NCBI GenBank assembly: GCA_032622095.1
Contig: CP136067.1
Location: 40,345,549 to 40,409,548 of the forward strand
Length of the DNA stretch: 64,000 nucleotides
Source: Siphonodentalium dalli
Lineage: Eukaryota > Mollusca > Scaphopoda > Gadilida > Siphonodentaliidae
Reading direction: 5' to 3'
The translations under genes were made by a program, and so were the position numbers. Position 1 is the stretch's first letter. Every line of letters starts with the position of its first letter. Of the stretch, positions 11,505-22,339 are shown piece by piece. The notes under the pieces are model-generated. The model did no database searches and was not told where the DNA came from. It was given only the letters and a program-made list of their open reading frames with translations.

Positions 11505-14500
11505 TTTATATTCAGGTGGTGTTGTTTGCCACAGGAGCTTCCATTAAACGTAGGGCGTCGCGGATGAATATGCTTAGATTAGTCAGAGTTCGTCTATTTC
11601 TGCAGGTGAAAAGCGCATTCAATTTGTATGTGTTGGGCCTAACTCTGTAGTAGGGTTTGATATGTTTCTGTCTTAAATCGAGTAGTTTCTTGCATTTAAG
11701 GATGATATGATACTCATCCCCGAGTTCCTCGTTACATAGTGAACATTTTCTATCTGAGTAGTCCTTGTTGGTCCATGATCCGGATTCTACTGGCAGATGA
11801 TGGTTTCTCGTTCTGAACTTAAGTAAGCGGGTTACTGTTGTCTTGTTATCTAATGCTAATTATGTTTCTTTTGAGAATTCTGTTTTAATAATTCTGTAAA
11901 ATGCACATTTATTAGAGCTTCCTATATCGCTTTGCCATGATTGTATATACGCGTCGTTCAGTCTGCGTTTAATGAGTGTATTATAGATAGAGGGGGTGGG
12001 GGTGGATTGGTCGATCCATATATTGGATAGACCTAGATTGTTTAGACTGTTTTGTATATATTCTAACCACGCATTCCTGCATTTGTGTGTTACGTAGTAA
12101 CTGTACATGACATAGTACAGAATCAGGGGAAGTCTATCGCACGTCATGTTCAATATTTTGCCCCAGTATGACAAACTTCTGTTTCGTATTCTTATACCAA
12201 TTGGGATGATGCCGGTTTCTCCGAAAATGAAAGCGGAGCTTGTTGTTTTGCGTAAATTGAGTGCAAATTTAAGAAACCATTTCTCGAGCTTTTCTAGACT
12301 GCATGGTGGTGCTCTCGAAACCCCATATTTCGGATCCATGTATCATTACTGGGGCGATTGATTTGTCGTATATTTCTAAGATGCTGTCGTACGAGAGATT
12401 GTGTCTTCTGGCCTTATTTATAAGCGCGTACATTGCTTTCTTCGCGTTTTTACATCTCATATTTCGTTCTTTGCAAAAATTACATTTTCTGTTAAACCAT
12501 GTGCCCAAATATTTAAAGCTGTCAACAATATCGATATCATTTCCGTTTATGTTAAAAGCGAGTGGATTTTTGTGTTTTCATTTATTTCCGAACACTACAA
12601 TTTTCGTCTTACTTGTATTTATATTAAGCTTCCAACTGTTGCAGTATGCAGCAAAATGATTCAGGGCGTTTTGTAGCCCAGCTTGGGAGTTTGAAAAAAG
12701 GGCGGTGTCATCAGCGTACACTAGTAAGAAAAGCTTGATATATATTTCCGTGTTAAAATCACTAAATCTGCCGATATCAATACCGTTACATCGACAGTTA
12801 TTCAAGTATTCCTCGAGGTCGTTGATGTACAGAGCAAAAAGTATCGGTGATAACCCATCTCCTTGTTTTAAGCCAATCTGGCTTGTGAAATGACCTGAAT
12901 AAACGTCGGTCAAAACACACATCTTGAGATTTTTGTACATACTTTTTATAATTTCCAAAAATTTTCCTGAGATACCGGAAAGTAGGAGTTTTCTCCATAG
13001 GCCCTCTCGCCAAACGCTATCAAATGCTTTGGAAAAATCTATGAAAGCGCAATATAAGTTTCTTTTCAAACCCGGCTTGGGCTTCGGTCTGGAGATTGTT
13101 CTCTTGGAGAAAACCATTTATACGGGTACATATAATGCTTGTGAAGAGTTTTGATAGGGTACATAGGAGTGTGATCTTCCGGTAATTATCGGGGTTAGTC
13201 GGGTCTTCTTTTTTGTATATTGGTCTAATAATACCTATTTCCCAATCTGTCGGAATGTATCCCGTTTCAAGTATTTTATTAAATAACTTTTTGTAAAAAT
13301 GTCCCAACTTCTCAACGCTATATTTTATCATTTCATTTGTTACTGAATCAAAGCCTGGGGCCTTTTCATTTTTAAGTTTGTTCGCTGCGTTCATTACTTC
13401 CTCTATAGAAATTTCTTTGTTGAGAAGTGAGATATCTAAGTCATTTCTTTGTATGTTTACGTTCATTAAGGCAGTGCTATTGCCAGTGGTACCCCCAGTG
13501 ATGTCATCTTCTATTGTTTCGAAATATTCCTGGAATTCATTACTTGTAGGTGTTGGCCTATTTTCAAGTTTCCCATCAAGTTCCCTGACCAATTTCCAAA
13601 ATTCTTTGCTTGATTCCCCCTTTAAGTTGTGTATTTTCTTGCCCAAATTTATTTTATATGTACGTTTGCTTGCTAGTTGTGTGTGTTTATATGAGTTCCT
13701 ACTTTCAATCATTTTTTGTTTATTAAAGTTCGATGGATGTTTGTTATAATTCTTTCGCGCCTTTCGGTACGCTGTCCTCGAGTGGACGCAATCACGTGAA
13801 AACCATGGCATAACTAACGGTTTTTTACTACTGTTTCGCTTAGTATTCTTCAGCGGCTTGTTTTGTTTTTGGCGGTATGTTGCGTTCGTAAGGATTACTT
13901 TCAATTCATTATAAGCTCTGTTAAGATTTTCGTTTGCGTTATGGGTGTGCGTCGGTTGATCTAGGAGTGAATTTAGTTCTTCGAGATTAGTCGCGTTGAT
14001 TCTTTGTATGAAACTTGCAGTGTTAGTTTTGTTCCAGTTTCGAGTGACAATACGTTCTGTCGGATTACACGCTGTGCGATTCTCGGGTGTGTGCCTCTGC
14101 GTTATGACCTTGATTGGTCTCTCGCGCTGACTGATTACATTGAGGCTGAAGATTAACGCTGAGTGGATATCGGATTCGAGTTCATTGAAAGGATTGACGT
14201 GGAATGAGCTTATGTAATCGGTAAGTTTTGGGCTACATATAACATAGTCAATGACACTGCAGTTTGTTGTCGTGTGTCTGGCGTTTTGATACCAATCGTC
14301 TTTTCTGCCATTCAGAATGAATATTTCGTTTTCTTGGCATAAATGCATAAGTTTGCTACCGGAGCCATTCACTTTGGTGTCCGGGTTAAATCGCTTTACA
14401 TGGGCGCTTTTAATATAATGTTTGCTAATAAGTTGGTCTGCCAGTGCGCTATCATCTAGTGTGCCTGTTCGAGAGTTAAAGTCTCCCGCTAATAGAACAT

Positions 14501-14927
14501 GATCAAATGAAATAAGTTTGTCTAAGATAGATATGTGGGTATTATCGAATGTATTCTCGTTAAAGTATTTTGACGTTTCGCATGGGATATATACATTCCC
14601 AATAGCATGTGATGGTCCTTTTCCTATTTGTATCTTACACCAGAAAATTGTTTCACAGTCGTCATTTATGATTTCGAAATGCTCTTTATATATATCTCTT
14701 ACAGCTATACACAGACCGCCTGAGCGGACTTTTTATATCCTTTTTCTATTCTTAAATCCTAAGATATGAAAATCATTTATAGAAATATTGATTATGTCAA
14801 TGTTATCTGTCTTTGTCTCTTGAAAGAGTAAAATGTCAAATTGATTGATAAAATCTATAAACTCTGGATCTTCGAGCCTAGATGATAGCCCACAAACATT
14901 CAGGGAAATAAATCTAATTTGGGACAC
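11505..14927 (-). pseudogene. LINE ORF2: endonuclease and reverse transcriptase, broken
   Basis: The endonuclease starts S-L-N-V-C-G-L, with Q-E-T-K near 14815, A-G-D-F-N-S-R near 14480 and D-I-H-S-A near 14150. An in-frame TAA interrupts it near 14733. The RT follows with K-A-P-G-F-D-S near 13340, I-R-P-I-Y-K-K, N-Y-R-K-I-T-L-L and E-A-Q-A-G-F near 13065. There the frame breaks and about 25 residues usually present before F-I-D-F-S-K-A-F-D-S-V are missing. The catalytic Y-A-D-D box is at about 12710. A TGA (near 12578), a one-base shift (near 12300) and a TAA (near 11860) follow. The end carries F-R-T-R-N-H and a zinc knuckle C-S-L-C with later H and C. No ATG exists at the start of ORF2. 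Confidence 0.85.
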
Positions 14928-14939
14928 TCCCGGGCATAC

Positions 14940-16601
14940 CTATCCCATGGCATCCTCCTGCTGTGGATTCATAGGCGGTTGTGAATGCGACCTAGACGTG
15001 TCTTGAATATCAGGCGGGTGGATGCCACTGGGTACTGTATGCGTCGGGTGTGTCTGCTCTGGTGGGTGTGGGTTTGGTGTATGTATGGTTCCTGGTGGAG
15101 GGGTGGGTGCAGACTTCGGTGGGGCTCTGGGCTGTTGCTGGGGAGTAGGTTGGCTGGCGGGTGGTGTGGCAGTGTTAGCTGAAGAATGAGGTAAGTTGGT
15201 GTGGGGTTTAGATGGGCGGGGGTTGTTGGGAAAAGAGAAGTTTCCACAATAGTTACCTACACCCGGCGGTGGGTAGTATGAATCATGAGAGTCACTAAAG
15301 TCAGAGTACCTATTGTCTCTTGTGTATCCACGACCTCGGCCTCTGTGTTGTCCTCCTCGCTTTCCGCGTAGCATTCGGCGGTTTGCATATCCTCGTGTGG
15401 GTGGCCTCCCTTCGCGATTGTTGGCACATCTGTATGGGGGCGGGTTCTCGGGGGTCACAAGTTTGTTGTCCACGTACAGTCTGTCTCCAGCTATGTTGGC
15501 TTTCAGTCCGTTATCACGTGCTTGCTGTGCTAGTGGCTTTAATGTGGATTGACGGTATGAATTAACTACCTTTGGTAAGTTTTCATTTATATAAAAATGA
15601 GTTCCGCGAAGTATACCACTTGATTTTTTCACTGTGTCCCTATCGTCCTGTCTCATGAATTTCGCCAGAATCGGTCTCGGGGTCCCATTTCTACCATCTC
15701 GGTTTCCTATTCTCTTCACAAGTTGGAATTCCATTTCCTTGTTGAGTTTCAGCACATATTTAATGAATTCATTCAATTTGTCTTCTGTGGTTATAGCAAA
15801 TTCATCTGATTCATCCTCGTTTATCCCAGATATTATCAATTCGTCGCGCATTACTCTGGTCTCCAAGTCAGTTACTGTTTCTAGGACGTGCTTGGTCCTT
15901 TCTTCAAGTAGGTCAATTTTTACCGATTTTTTAAGAATAGTCATGACCTGTTCTGTGATGTTGGTTTTGAATTCATATAGGGAGTTCACGTCGTCGGTTG
16001 TCTTCCGATTATGGGATTCTAAGGCGCCAACTCTGTTTTGGAGCTCACCAACCGCGTGGTTCATGACTGATAATTTGTTATGTATTGCGGTGACTTCACT
16101 TTTAACTTCGTCGATGGAGTTAACTTTCAGTGTGATTTCACGCAACATCTCTATCACAGTGTCCATTTTGGGATCCATTTTAGAAGGAAAATATTGTCCG
16201 AACTGGTTCTGGGTGTGTGGGTTAAAGCTTTGAGTTGGTATTTCTAGCGCTTGATTGACTGGGATTGAATATGAATCCGTTAGGAATGTCTGATCACGAT
16301 AATCTCCGTGGGAGTTCATTTGTACTATTGTGCTGCTAGCTGTGTGTTGATTGGTAACCTCTGACCTGTTGTACACATCTATGCCGGGACAGTTGGCAAC
16401 CTGGGAACTATTTTCAGAGTAATCACTAGGCTAAACAGGGTTAAGATAATTTAGAAGAGTTTGATCCACGTATGTATCTTTGTTAATCACGGTTGATAAA
16501 CCTTGGTAGACTGCTTGTGAGACTTCATTGTTTACCTTATGAATGTCCGAGACATCGACCTCTGAGGTGTTGTCGCTAATGTCAACAAACTTTGCCGCCA
16601 T
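14940..16601 (-). pseudogene. LINE ORF1 protein (RNA-binding chaperone type), one internal stop
   Basis: The first ATG in frame is at 16601. The frame then runs about 553 codons, broken once by TAG at 16431-16433. After an N-terminal low-complexity part there is a coiled-coil stretch with heptad-like L/V/I spacing (about 16190-15880). A domain resembling the L1 ORF1p RRM and C-terminal domain follows, with E-L-I-I-S-G-I, L-V-K-R-I-G-N-R, P-I-L-A-K-F and R-G-T-H-F-Y-I-N-E-N-L segments. The tail is rich in R/G (RGKRGGQHRGRGRG) and then in P/T/H/Q, as expected for nucleic acid binding. In relatives this protein coats the element's RNA. The longer open stretch back to 16658 starts with GTG and is probably leader. 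Confidence 0.75.
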
Positions 16602-16849
16602 TACAAGTTTTGAACGGGAACCTACCGCTTTGTATGGAAAGTGTCCAATATCTCTCACGAATCCACACGATCGTCGGGTCTCGCACTATATATCCAATAA
16701 TAAGTATCCTATGGTGTAATTTGACGAGTAAACATTAAAATATCACCAATTTATGGAGTTTTAACGATTATTTCTCTGAAAATTTCTCTCTCGGAATTCA
16801 AAAGCGTCTTCCTCCGCGCATGCGCATTGTACACATATGGATGTTGTCA

Positions 16850-17310
16850 GATTCTTGCTGGCTAAAACCATCCCAAACAACACAAGAATATTCAAGGATT
16901 TACCGTATCATTGTAAAATAACAATTTTCGAGAGCTGTCTGTCGTGATAGAATCGATATTTTCTCAAGAGTGAAATGCGTTTCCATGCAGGTTTCATCAC
17001 TTGTTCGATATAGGGTCCCCAGCTTCCTGTTTTACTCAAAATAACTCCAAGATGTTTATGGGCATCTACTTCTTCAATAGGCTGTTGGTTCATGGACAGC
17101 GTTTGGTGAACAAGCTTCATTCGTTTCCGAGTTCATGTCAATGCTTCGGTTTTTAGAGCATTAAACTTGACAAGCCATTTGGAGGACCACGATTCTAGTC
17201 TATTGATATCATGCTGTAAAATAGGCGCTCCTATGTTTGGGTCGTCGATGACAAGTGCGAGTGAAGTGTCGTCGGCGAAAAGCCGAATGTCATATGCCAT
17301 ATTTTCAACC
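16850..17310 (-). pseudogene. LINE reverse transcriptase fragment, different family
   Basis: On the - strand it reads R-L-F-A-D-D-T-S-L-A, the RT catalytic box, then a W-S-S-K-W-L-V-K-F-N segment, an in-frame stop, and H-K-H-L-G-V-I-L with L-L-R-K-Y-R-F. Both ends are truncated and the last part is frameshifted. The box and flanks differ from the LINE just downstream, so it is a separate, older fragment. Confidence 0.75.
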
Positions 17311-17319
17311 CCCGTTATT

Positions 17320-18113
17320 TGCTATAGAACACAGGCAGATAATAGCAAATATAGCTATATAGATCAAGATGTAATTCAATCAATATGCGGCTCTGCCTAG
17401 AAAACTACAATTCTAGGAGCATGATATGCCCCAGGTTGAGGTCATACAAATATAACGCCGATCACAGAAACCGGACCCCAAGCAATCGCAGCGCTATAGT
17501 TATTCATCGAATTTGAGAATCGACAACGGAATCACGCGCGATTGTCCAGAAAAAAAAAACATTATTAAGCGACCATTAATTAAAAACAATTAACCGACAC
17601 AAACGAAACTATTTAAAATTTATCAAAAAATATATACAAATATATATTTGTATATATATTTGAAATATATTTCAGGGCGATATATATCGACAAATTTGTT
17701 CGGTAATCGTCCGCGTATGTATGTTTTGAGGTACCTACAAAAGCTCTTACCAAATTAAGTATTTTGGATTTCGAACGAGCCAAGTCCGTTTGAATAAACA
17801 AAATTAATCAAAGGGTGTATTTACGCAAATATTTCTGTCCATGGAGGACGTAATTGTTACTGCAAAAATGTATCGCTGACAGCACAAAACTTCATTCTGC
17901 ATGTTTGATATCAGTCTACATAATTCATAATGGGTTAATATTAAATATAATTTTTTATTGACATTCAAATTGCGTTATTGACAACTAGATACCAATCATT
18001 CCTTCAAAATTCGCGTGATTTAAAACAATAGCTGCCAGATATGCCGCTCTCCCCCAAACATACGCCCACTGATAAAATAACGCACATCACCTCGCCCTGA
18101 TGCAAACGAATGC
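17320..18113. other. AT-rich intronic stretch
   Basis: Nothing coding was recognised. A TATATTTG-rich imperfect palindrome lies at about 17630-17670. Confidence 0.5.
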
Positions 18114-19055
18114 CGGCTGATACGGACCCTGGCTCTTACGGACCCTGGCTGATACGGACCCTGGCTCATACGGACCTCCGGCTGATACGGACCCTGGCTT
18201 ATACGGACCCTCGGCTTATACGGACCCTGGCTCATACGGACTTCAATTATAATATACAATTTTATTTTTTATGTTTATTTAAATAAATTCAAATACTCAC
18301 AACATACTTACTGAGATAACAAAAATATGATGATAACAAAAACGAACATTATTTAAACTGGGGCGTACAGCTTGGCGGCTTCTTTCAGTAGTTTGCTGGC
18401 AGTTACCCTCATCGACGAGTAGTCTAACCATGCCGAAGCCGAATGGTATCTCCACATGAAGCACAGTTAGGCATTGTGGAATTATGCCAGTCAACAATAA
18501 ATCAGTTGAATATATACCAGTTGTGTTTTTACTAACATGTTTTCATAACAAATCAAACTCAGTGGATTCATCCTGATCACCATGCATTCACTGAACATTT
18601 ATCACCGCGTGTCTGTTTATACAACGACATAAAGGGATCACACACGCGTGTTTATACAACGGTGAAGAGATTAATTAACACGATTCAATAAATGCTTTTT
18701 TCAAGCCAGAACATCACCGAAATTCTCAATTATTACAGATATATGTGTGAAAAGACAATCATAATTATATATTAAATTCATATATATAAGTTTAAAAATC
18801 ACCGAAATAATCGGTTAAATTCATAAATATAAGTTTGAAAATCACCGAAATTCTCAATTAATACAGATATATGTGTGACAAGACAATCATAATTATATAT
18901 TAAATTCATAAATATAAGTTTGAAAATTGCATATTTTAATTGAGGTCCGTATGAGCCGGGGTCCGTATAAGCCAGGGTCCGTATCAGCCGGTGGTCCGTA
19001 AAAGCCAGGGTCCGTAAGAGCCAGGGTCCGTAAGAGCCAGGGTCCGTATAAGCCG
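18114..19055. mobile_element. foldback-like element with inverted 16-bp arrays
   Basis: The left arm (18114-18242) is about eight units of GGCTNATACGGACCCT. The right arm (18934-19055) is about seven units of the reverse complement. Inner flanks also pair (CTTCAATTATAAT against ATTTTAATTGAGG). The 690-bp middle has an 83-bp duplicated block. Arms built of tandem repeats around a unique middle are the layout of foldback elements. There is no transposase ORF, so it would depend on help in trans. Confidence 0.6.
18715..18925 (+). repeat. 83-bp direct duplication inside the foldback-like element
   Basis: Two copies (about 18715-18797 and 18843-18925) share CACCGAAATTCTCAATTA and ACAGATATATGTGTGA blocks. 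Confidence 0.85.
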
Positions 19056-19924
19056 CATACCATGCAAACAATGCATCGAACCATGCACCATATCTTTATA
19101 CATGTCGATAGTGAATGAAATCGAAATTATCTATCGAAAAATACAGTCTGGACTTGACAGTCATGTGACCGTTCAAGGTCATTCAGAATTGACAACCTAC
19201 CTAGTTAGAAAGTGTAGTTCATGATCTTTCTAATGATTAATAACACCTAGCTCTAACCAGAATGTTAACGGATTCATTTTGGTGACCTATAATTGGAATG
19301 GTACCCTGTCTAAAAAGGTGGCATTATATTTTAGCTTCAGAAAATGTATACATTGGTAGACATATGACAAGATTTTCTCACTATATATCAAACTGATTTA
19401 GTGACCTGTCTGAAAAAACAGCGTGTTGGACGCCATCTTGACTAGTGTCTATGCGGACCAAAATTGAGAATGTCTATCATGCTTACGATATTGGAGTGCT
19501 TAAAAACATAATAGATTTACTCCCTCGATTTGAAACGGATCGCCTAATTTTCGGACTTGGCCAAAGGACTAAATATAGTAACCAACTTACCTTGCTTTAT
19601 TTTCATCTATTATTAAAACTTTCCCCACTCCAAACACTTCAAAAGTGATGACTTTTCTATATTATGGAAGACCAATATTTTCAATTAGTTTGGACATCTC
19701 TATGATTATAATTTTTATTAACCCTTTAATTCTGGAGACAAAGTAGGATCATGTTTCACTACTGAATAATGAACATGTTCTTTACATGTTACGACTACAC
19801 TATTTTCACCAACCATTTCGAGTTACGATCATTGATACTTTTGAAATAAAACCAATACGGGTATGTATCGTAAGAACGGTCGCAACGACATCTTCCATCC
19901 GTAGAAACTATCCATTATATGTAT
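19056..19924. other. intronic sequence with no recognised feature
   Basis: No ORF with resemblance, no repeat partner in the window. Confidence 0.5.
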
Positions 19925-20167
19925 TAGCAATTTTTAGGACATAAAATAAAAAAACATCCATTACCCTGCAGGGAGCCCCACATATATATAGAAGCATATA
20001 GAAGAGTGTCGTCTGCTCATGTTTGTCTGGGGCTCTGTATGGGTGAAATTATAAAATTGTTAAAGAATACAAGAAAAAATTATAAAAATTTAAAAATATG
20101 GTCGACTCGCGTATATAAGAGAATGCATTGGCACAGGGTAAAAAAATCCCGACTTACGACTGGATTT
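19925..20167 (+). mobile_element. palindromic MITE family, copy A (5'-truncated)
   Basis: Shares the GGGAGCCCCACA, GTGTCGTCTGCTCATG and GGCTCTGTATGGG blocks with copies at about 24.5 and 61.5 kb. Its right end reads AGAGAATGCATTGGCACAGG, then TCCCGACTTACGACTGGATT, the reverse complement of the left end of the 61.5-kb copy. Confidence 0.75.
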
Positions 20168-20249
20168 CAGACTACTCTACCATCAATGCCGGTCCCAACA
20201 TATCATCGAGAAGAGTACCAACGATACATTTTATCGATGGGTAGCTGAA

Positions 20250-22040
20250 AAGCAACAGTTGTGATGGACAATATGATAGGAAACAAGATCACAAGCCTTT
20301 ATAATTCATCCTCTGTCACAACTAGACCTCAAATATGTAATTCACCACAATTCAAGTTGAATGAAATACTGTAATCCATCCTTATATGAACATTTTGTTA
20401 TTTCGAGTAGTTGCCTAGCAACCGTTGCTCAGCAGGACCAAATCGCGATGGGTTTATATCTCAACATTATCAGTAAGGTTCAAGGAACATATGTGCCAAG
20501 TTTTATGCTTTTATCATAATTTGTGCAATACTAACATGTTCATGTACCAAGCGCCTGGACGAATAGAAACGTTTGCCGATCGTACTGACTGTACAGGGTC
20601 GGGAACCTTTCCACTGCTTGTATGCATTTTGTATGAATTTTTTGTTCAAAGTGACTTTGTCGGACAGTTGCGTATCACACTTTACCATCAGAAGTAGCCC
20701 AGCCATGGCGCGGCTAATTCTATTTCAAAGAGCGCGGATTTAGGATAACTGCACAGTTTGAGAATGTACCATGATTGGTGTACATCTATATATAGTTCAG
20801 TGTGTTGCTTCCCCGAGTAACGGTGCCTTTTCTGTGCACATAAATTGCACCCAAGTGAACATTGGCCTTCGCGGTCTTCTTACCAGAAAACATATTGTAT
20901 TCGGACATTGGTGAAACATTCCTAGATTCTTCGATTCGTGCTCTTGCGATGGTTAACACGGATACGTGAACCGAATACAGTTGCTTGGCTTGTTTTTGGA
21001 GAAGATCTGGTCACACACTTTTAAAAACAAAATTGTAAGGGGCATTACTCTGGAAAGCAAGTTAGGACATAAACATAAACGTTTCATTCAGTTGTAACTT
21101 CGCAAAGCGCATTTACATACCAAATTTCAATGCTTTATCTGCTAAACTTTCTGAGATATAAGGCTACACAATATATTAAGAAGAAGCATAATAAATAATA
21201 TTGGAAAAAATAAAAAATTGAATAATAATATACTTCCATATTAAAATATGGAAATGTAATTAAGGTTGGCATGATACTTACGTGTGGGACAAATATAATT
21301 GAGAGAACACGTTCGTTTCATGACCATTAATGGGTGTTTGTAAAAGCTATAAAATCATATAGTGACTTCGATGTAATATTGATTATTGACTCTGTAGTTG
21401 CCACGGTCATATTCGTTATCATGTATGAATTATATGTAGCGAAGTTTCGAGTTGGCTGGCGGGTCGGTCACAACACTTTTCTTCTTTGGTATGTTTGTCG
21501 CCGACTTAACGAACACACCGGTTGCAAAAGCTTCCGCAGCCACCGAATATGATTAATAATCGAATAAGCATAAAATCACGGATGTGCCCGCTTCGTGGTA
21601 AGCGATACTGTCGTGTTCCGCGCGCTTTAAACCGCTACGATCGACAGAAGATGGCCGTAACAAACAAAAAAAATATATATATATATATATACAATAATGC
21701 TATAATTCACATGTTTGGTTCACGGTGTTCATATAACCAGACCCACTAGAAACATTACACCATAGAACAGATTTACTTCGTTCGTAACATTCTTTATGAC
21801 AACGCAATTTAATTGAACAGTAAACACATTAATTAGGCGACACCACAAAAAGTGTCAGTATCAGCGTTGTCAGTGGACTATTATAGAGTGGTGTGGGAAT
21901 CTCGGAGTACTTCTTAGGTTTCTAATTAGTTCTATGTTTACTGTGCATGACAGCCATGGCAACAATTATTGAAATGCTACCATCGAGGATGACATGTGAT
22001 GTGTGGCTTACCGTGTGACGCGCCTTAGGACATTCAGAAG
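20250..22040. other. intronic sequence with no recognised feature
   Basis: Several ORFs of 60-90 codons occur but none looks conserved. A short TA run lies at about 21672-21690. Confidence 0.5.
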
Positions 22041-22074
22041 GGGGTGATAACAATGCATTTGTTTGCTATTGCAG

Positions 22075-22334
22075 GCACTCTGAAACGAAATCCATGTGAC
22101 GTATACTGGCTTGGTGTTCGAGAGATCGCAGGAGTCTGGACCAACCTTGACTCCTCATTGGCGGCGCCCTTAGTTTGGTTTTCGGGACAGCCTAACGACT
22201 TTGGAGACGTCTGCGGCGTAATGATACATTATCTACCATACCCATATGAAGCCGAAGGGTTCCGATTCGCCGATGATCCGTGTGACAAAACCGGTGATCT
22301 CTGGAGACATGTCTGTCGCTTCTCTGGATTTTGA
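22075..22334 (+). CDS. C-type lectin domain, C-terminal exon with stop codon
   Basis: Last coding exon of the lectin gene. It follows the acceptor TTGCTATTGCAG and reads a W-L-G-V core (WIGL-type motif), then Q-P-N in the long loop, G-D-V-C, F-A-D-D-P-C and a final H-V-C before a TGA four residues later. The cysteine pattern with the upstream exon matches the canonical CTLD disulfides, and an extra cysteine (NPC) precedes the core. In sugar-binding relatives the loop motif is EPN or QPD and the later calcium motif is WND. Here they are QPN and FAD, so calcium-dependent sugar binding is uncertain. No membrane segment follows, which suits a secreted lectin. Joined to 1310-1498 this gives one complete domain of about 149 residues. 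No other domain is visible. Confidence 0.82.
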
Positions 22335-22339
22335 AATCA

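Larger units (their letters stand above)
11420..16700 (-). mobile_element. near full-length LINE (non-LTR retrotransposon), disabled
   Basis: On the - strand this contains, in order, an ORF1, an apurinic-type endonuclease, a reverse transcriptase and a C-terminal zinc-knuckle region. ORF1 and ORF2 lie in the same frame, separated by one TAG. ORF2 carries three in-frame stops and at least two frameshifts, one of them with an internal deletion in the RT domain, so this copy cannot move on its own. The 5' start is near 16.7 kb and the 3' end is uncertain (11.1-11.4 kb). The clade is not certain; CR1/L2-like or a relative with an L1-type ORF1 is plausible. It lies antisense within the lectin intron. 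Confidence 0.85.
1499..22074 (+). other. large intron of the C-type lectin gene
   Basis: Inferred from matching phase-1 splice sites on the two lectin exons (GTAAGC donor at 1499, TTGCAG acceptor ending at 22074). It is about 20.6 kb and is filled mainly with repeats: a minisatellite, Helitron-like units, a near full-length LINE on the opposite strand, two more LINE fragments, a foldback-like element and a MITE. No further lectin exon was recognised inside it. Confidence 0.7.

Noticed and set aside
13378-16233. Plus-strand ORFs of 79-199 codons
   Set aside because: They are antisense shadows of the LINE ORF1 and ORF2 on the - strand, whose domains are clear.
22044-22074. Start codon of an independent lectin protein
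   Set aside because: It lies before the acceptor at 22074, and the exon holds only half a domain.
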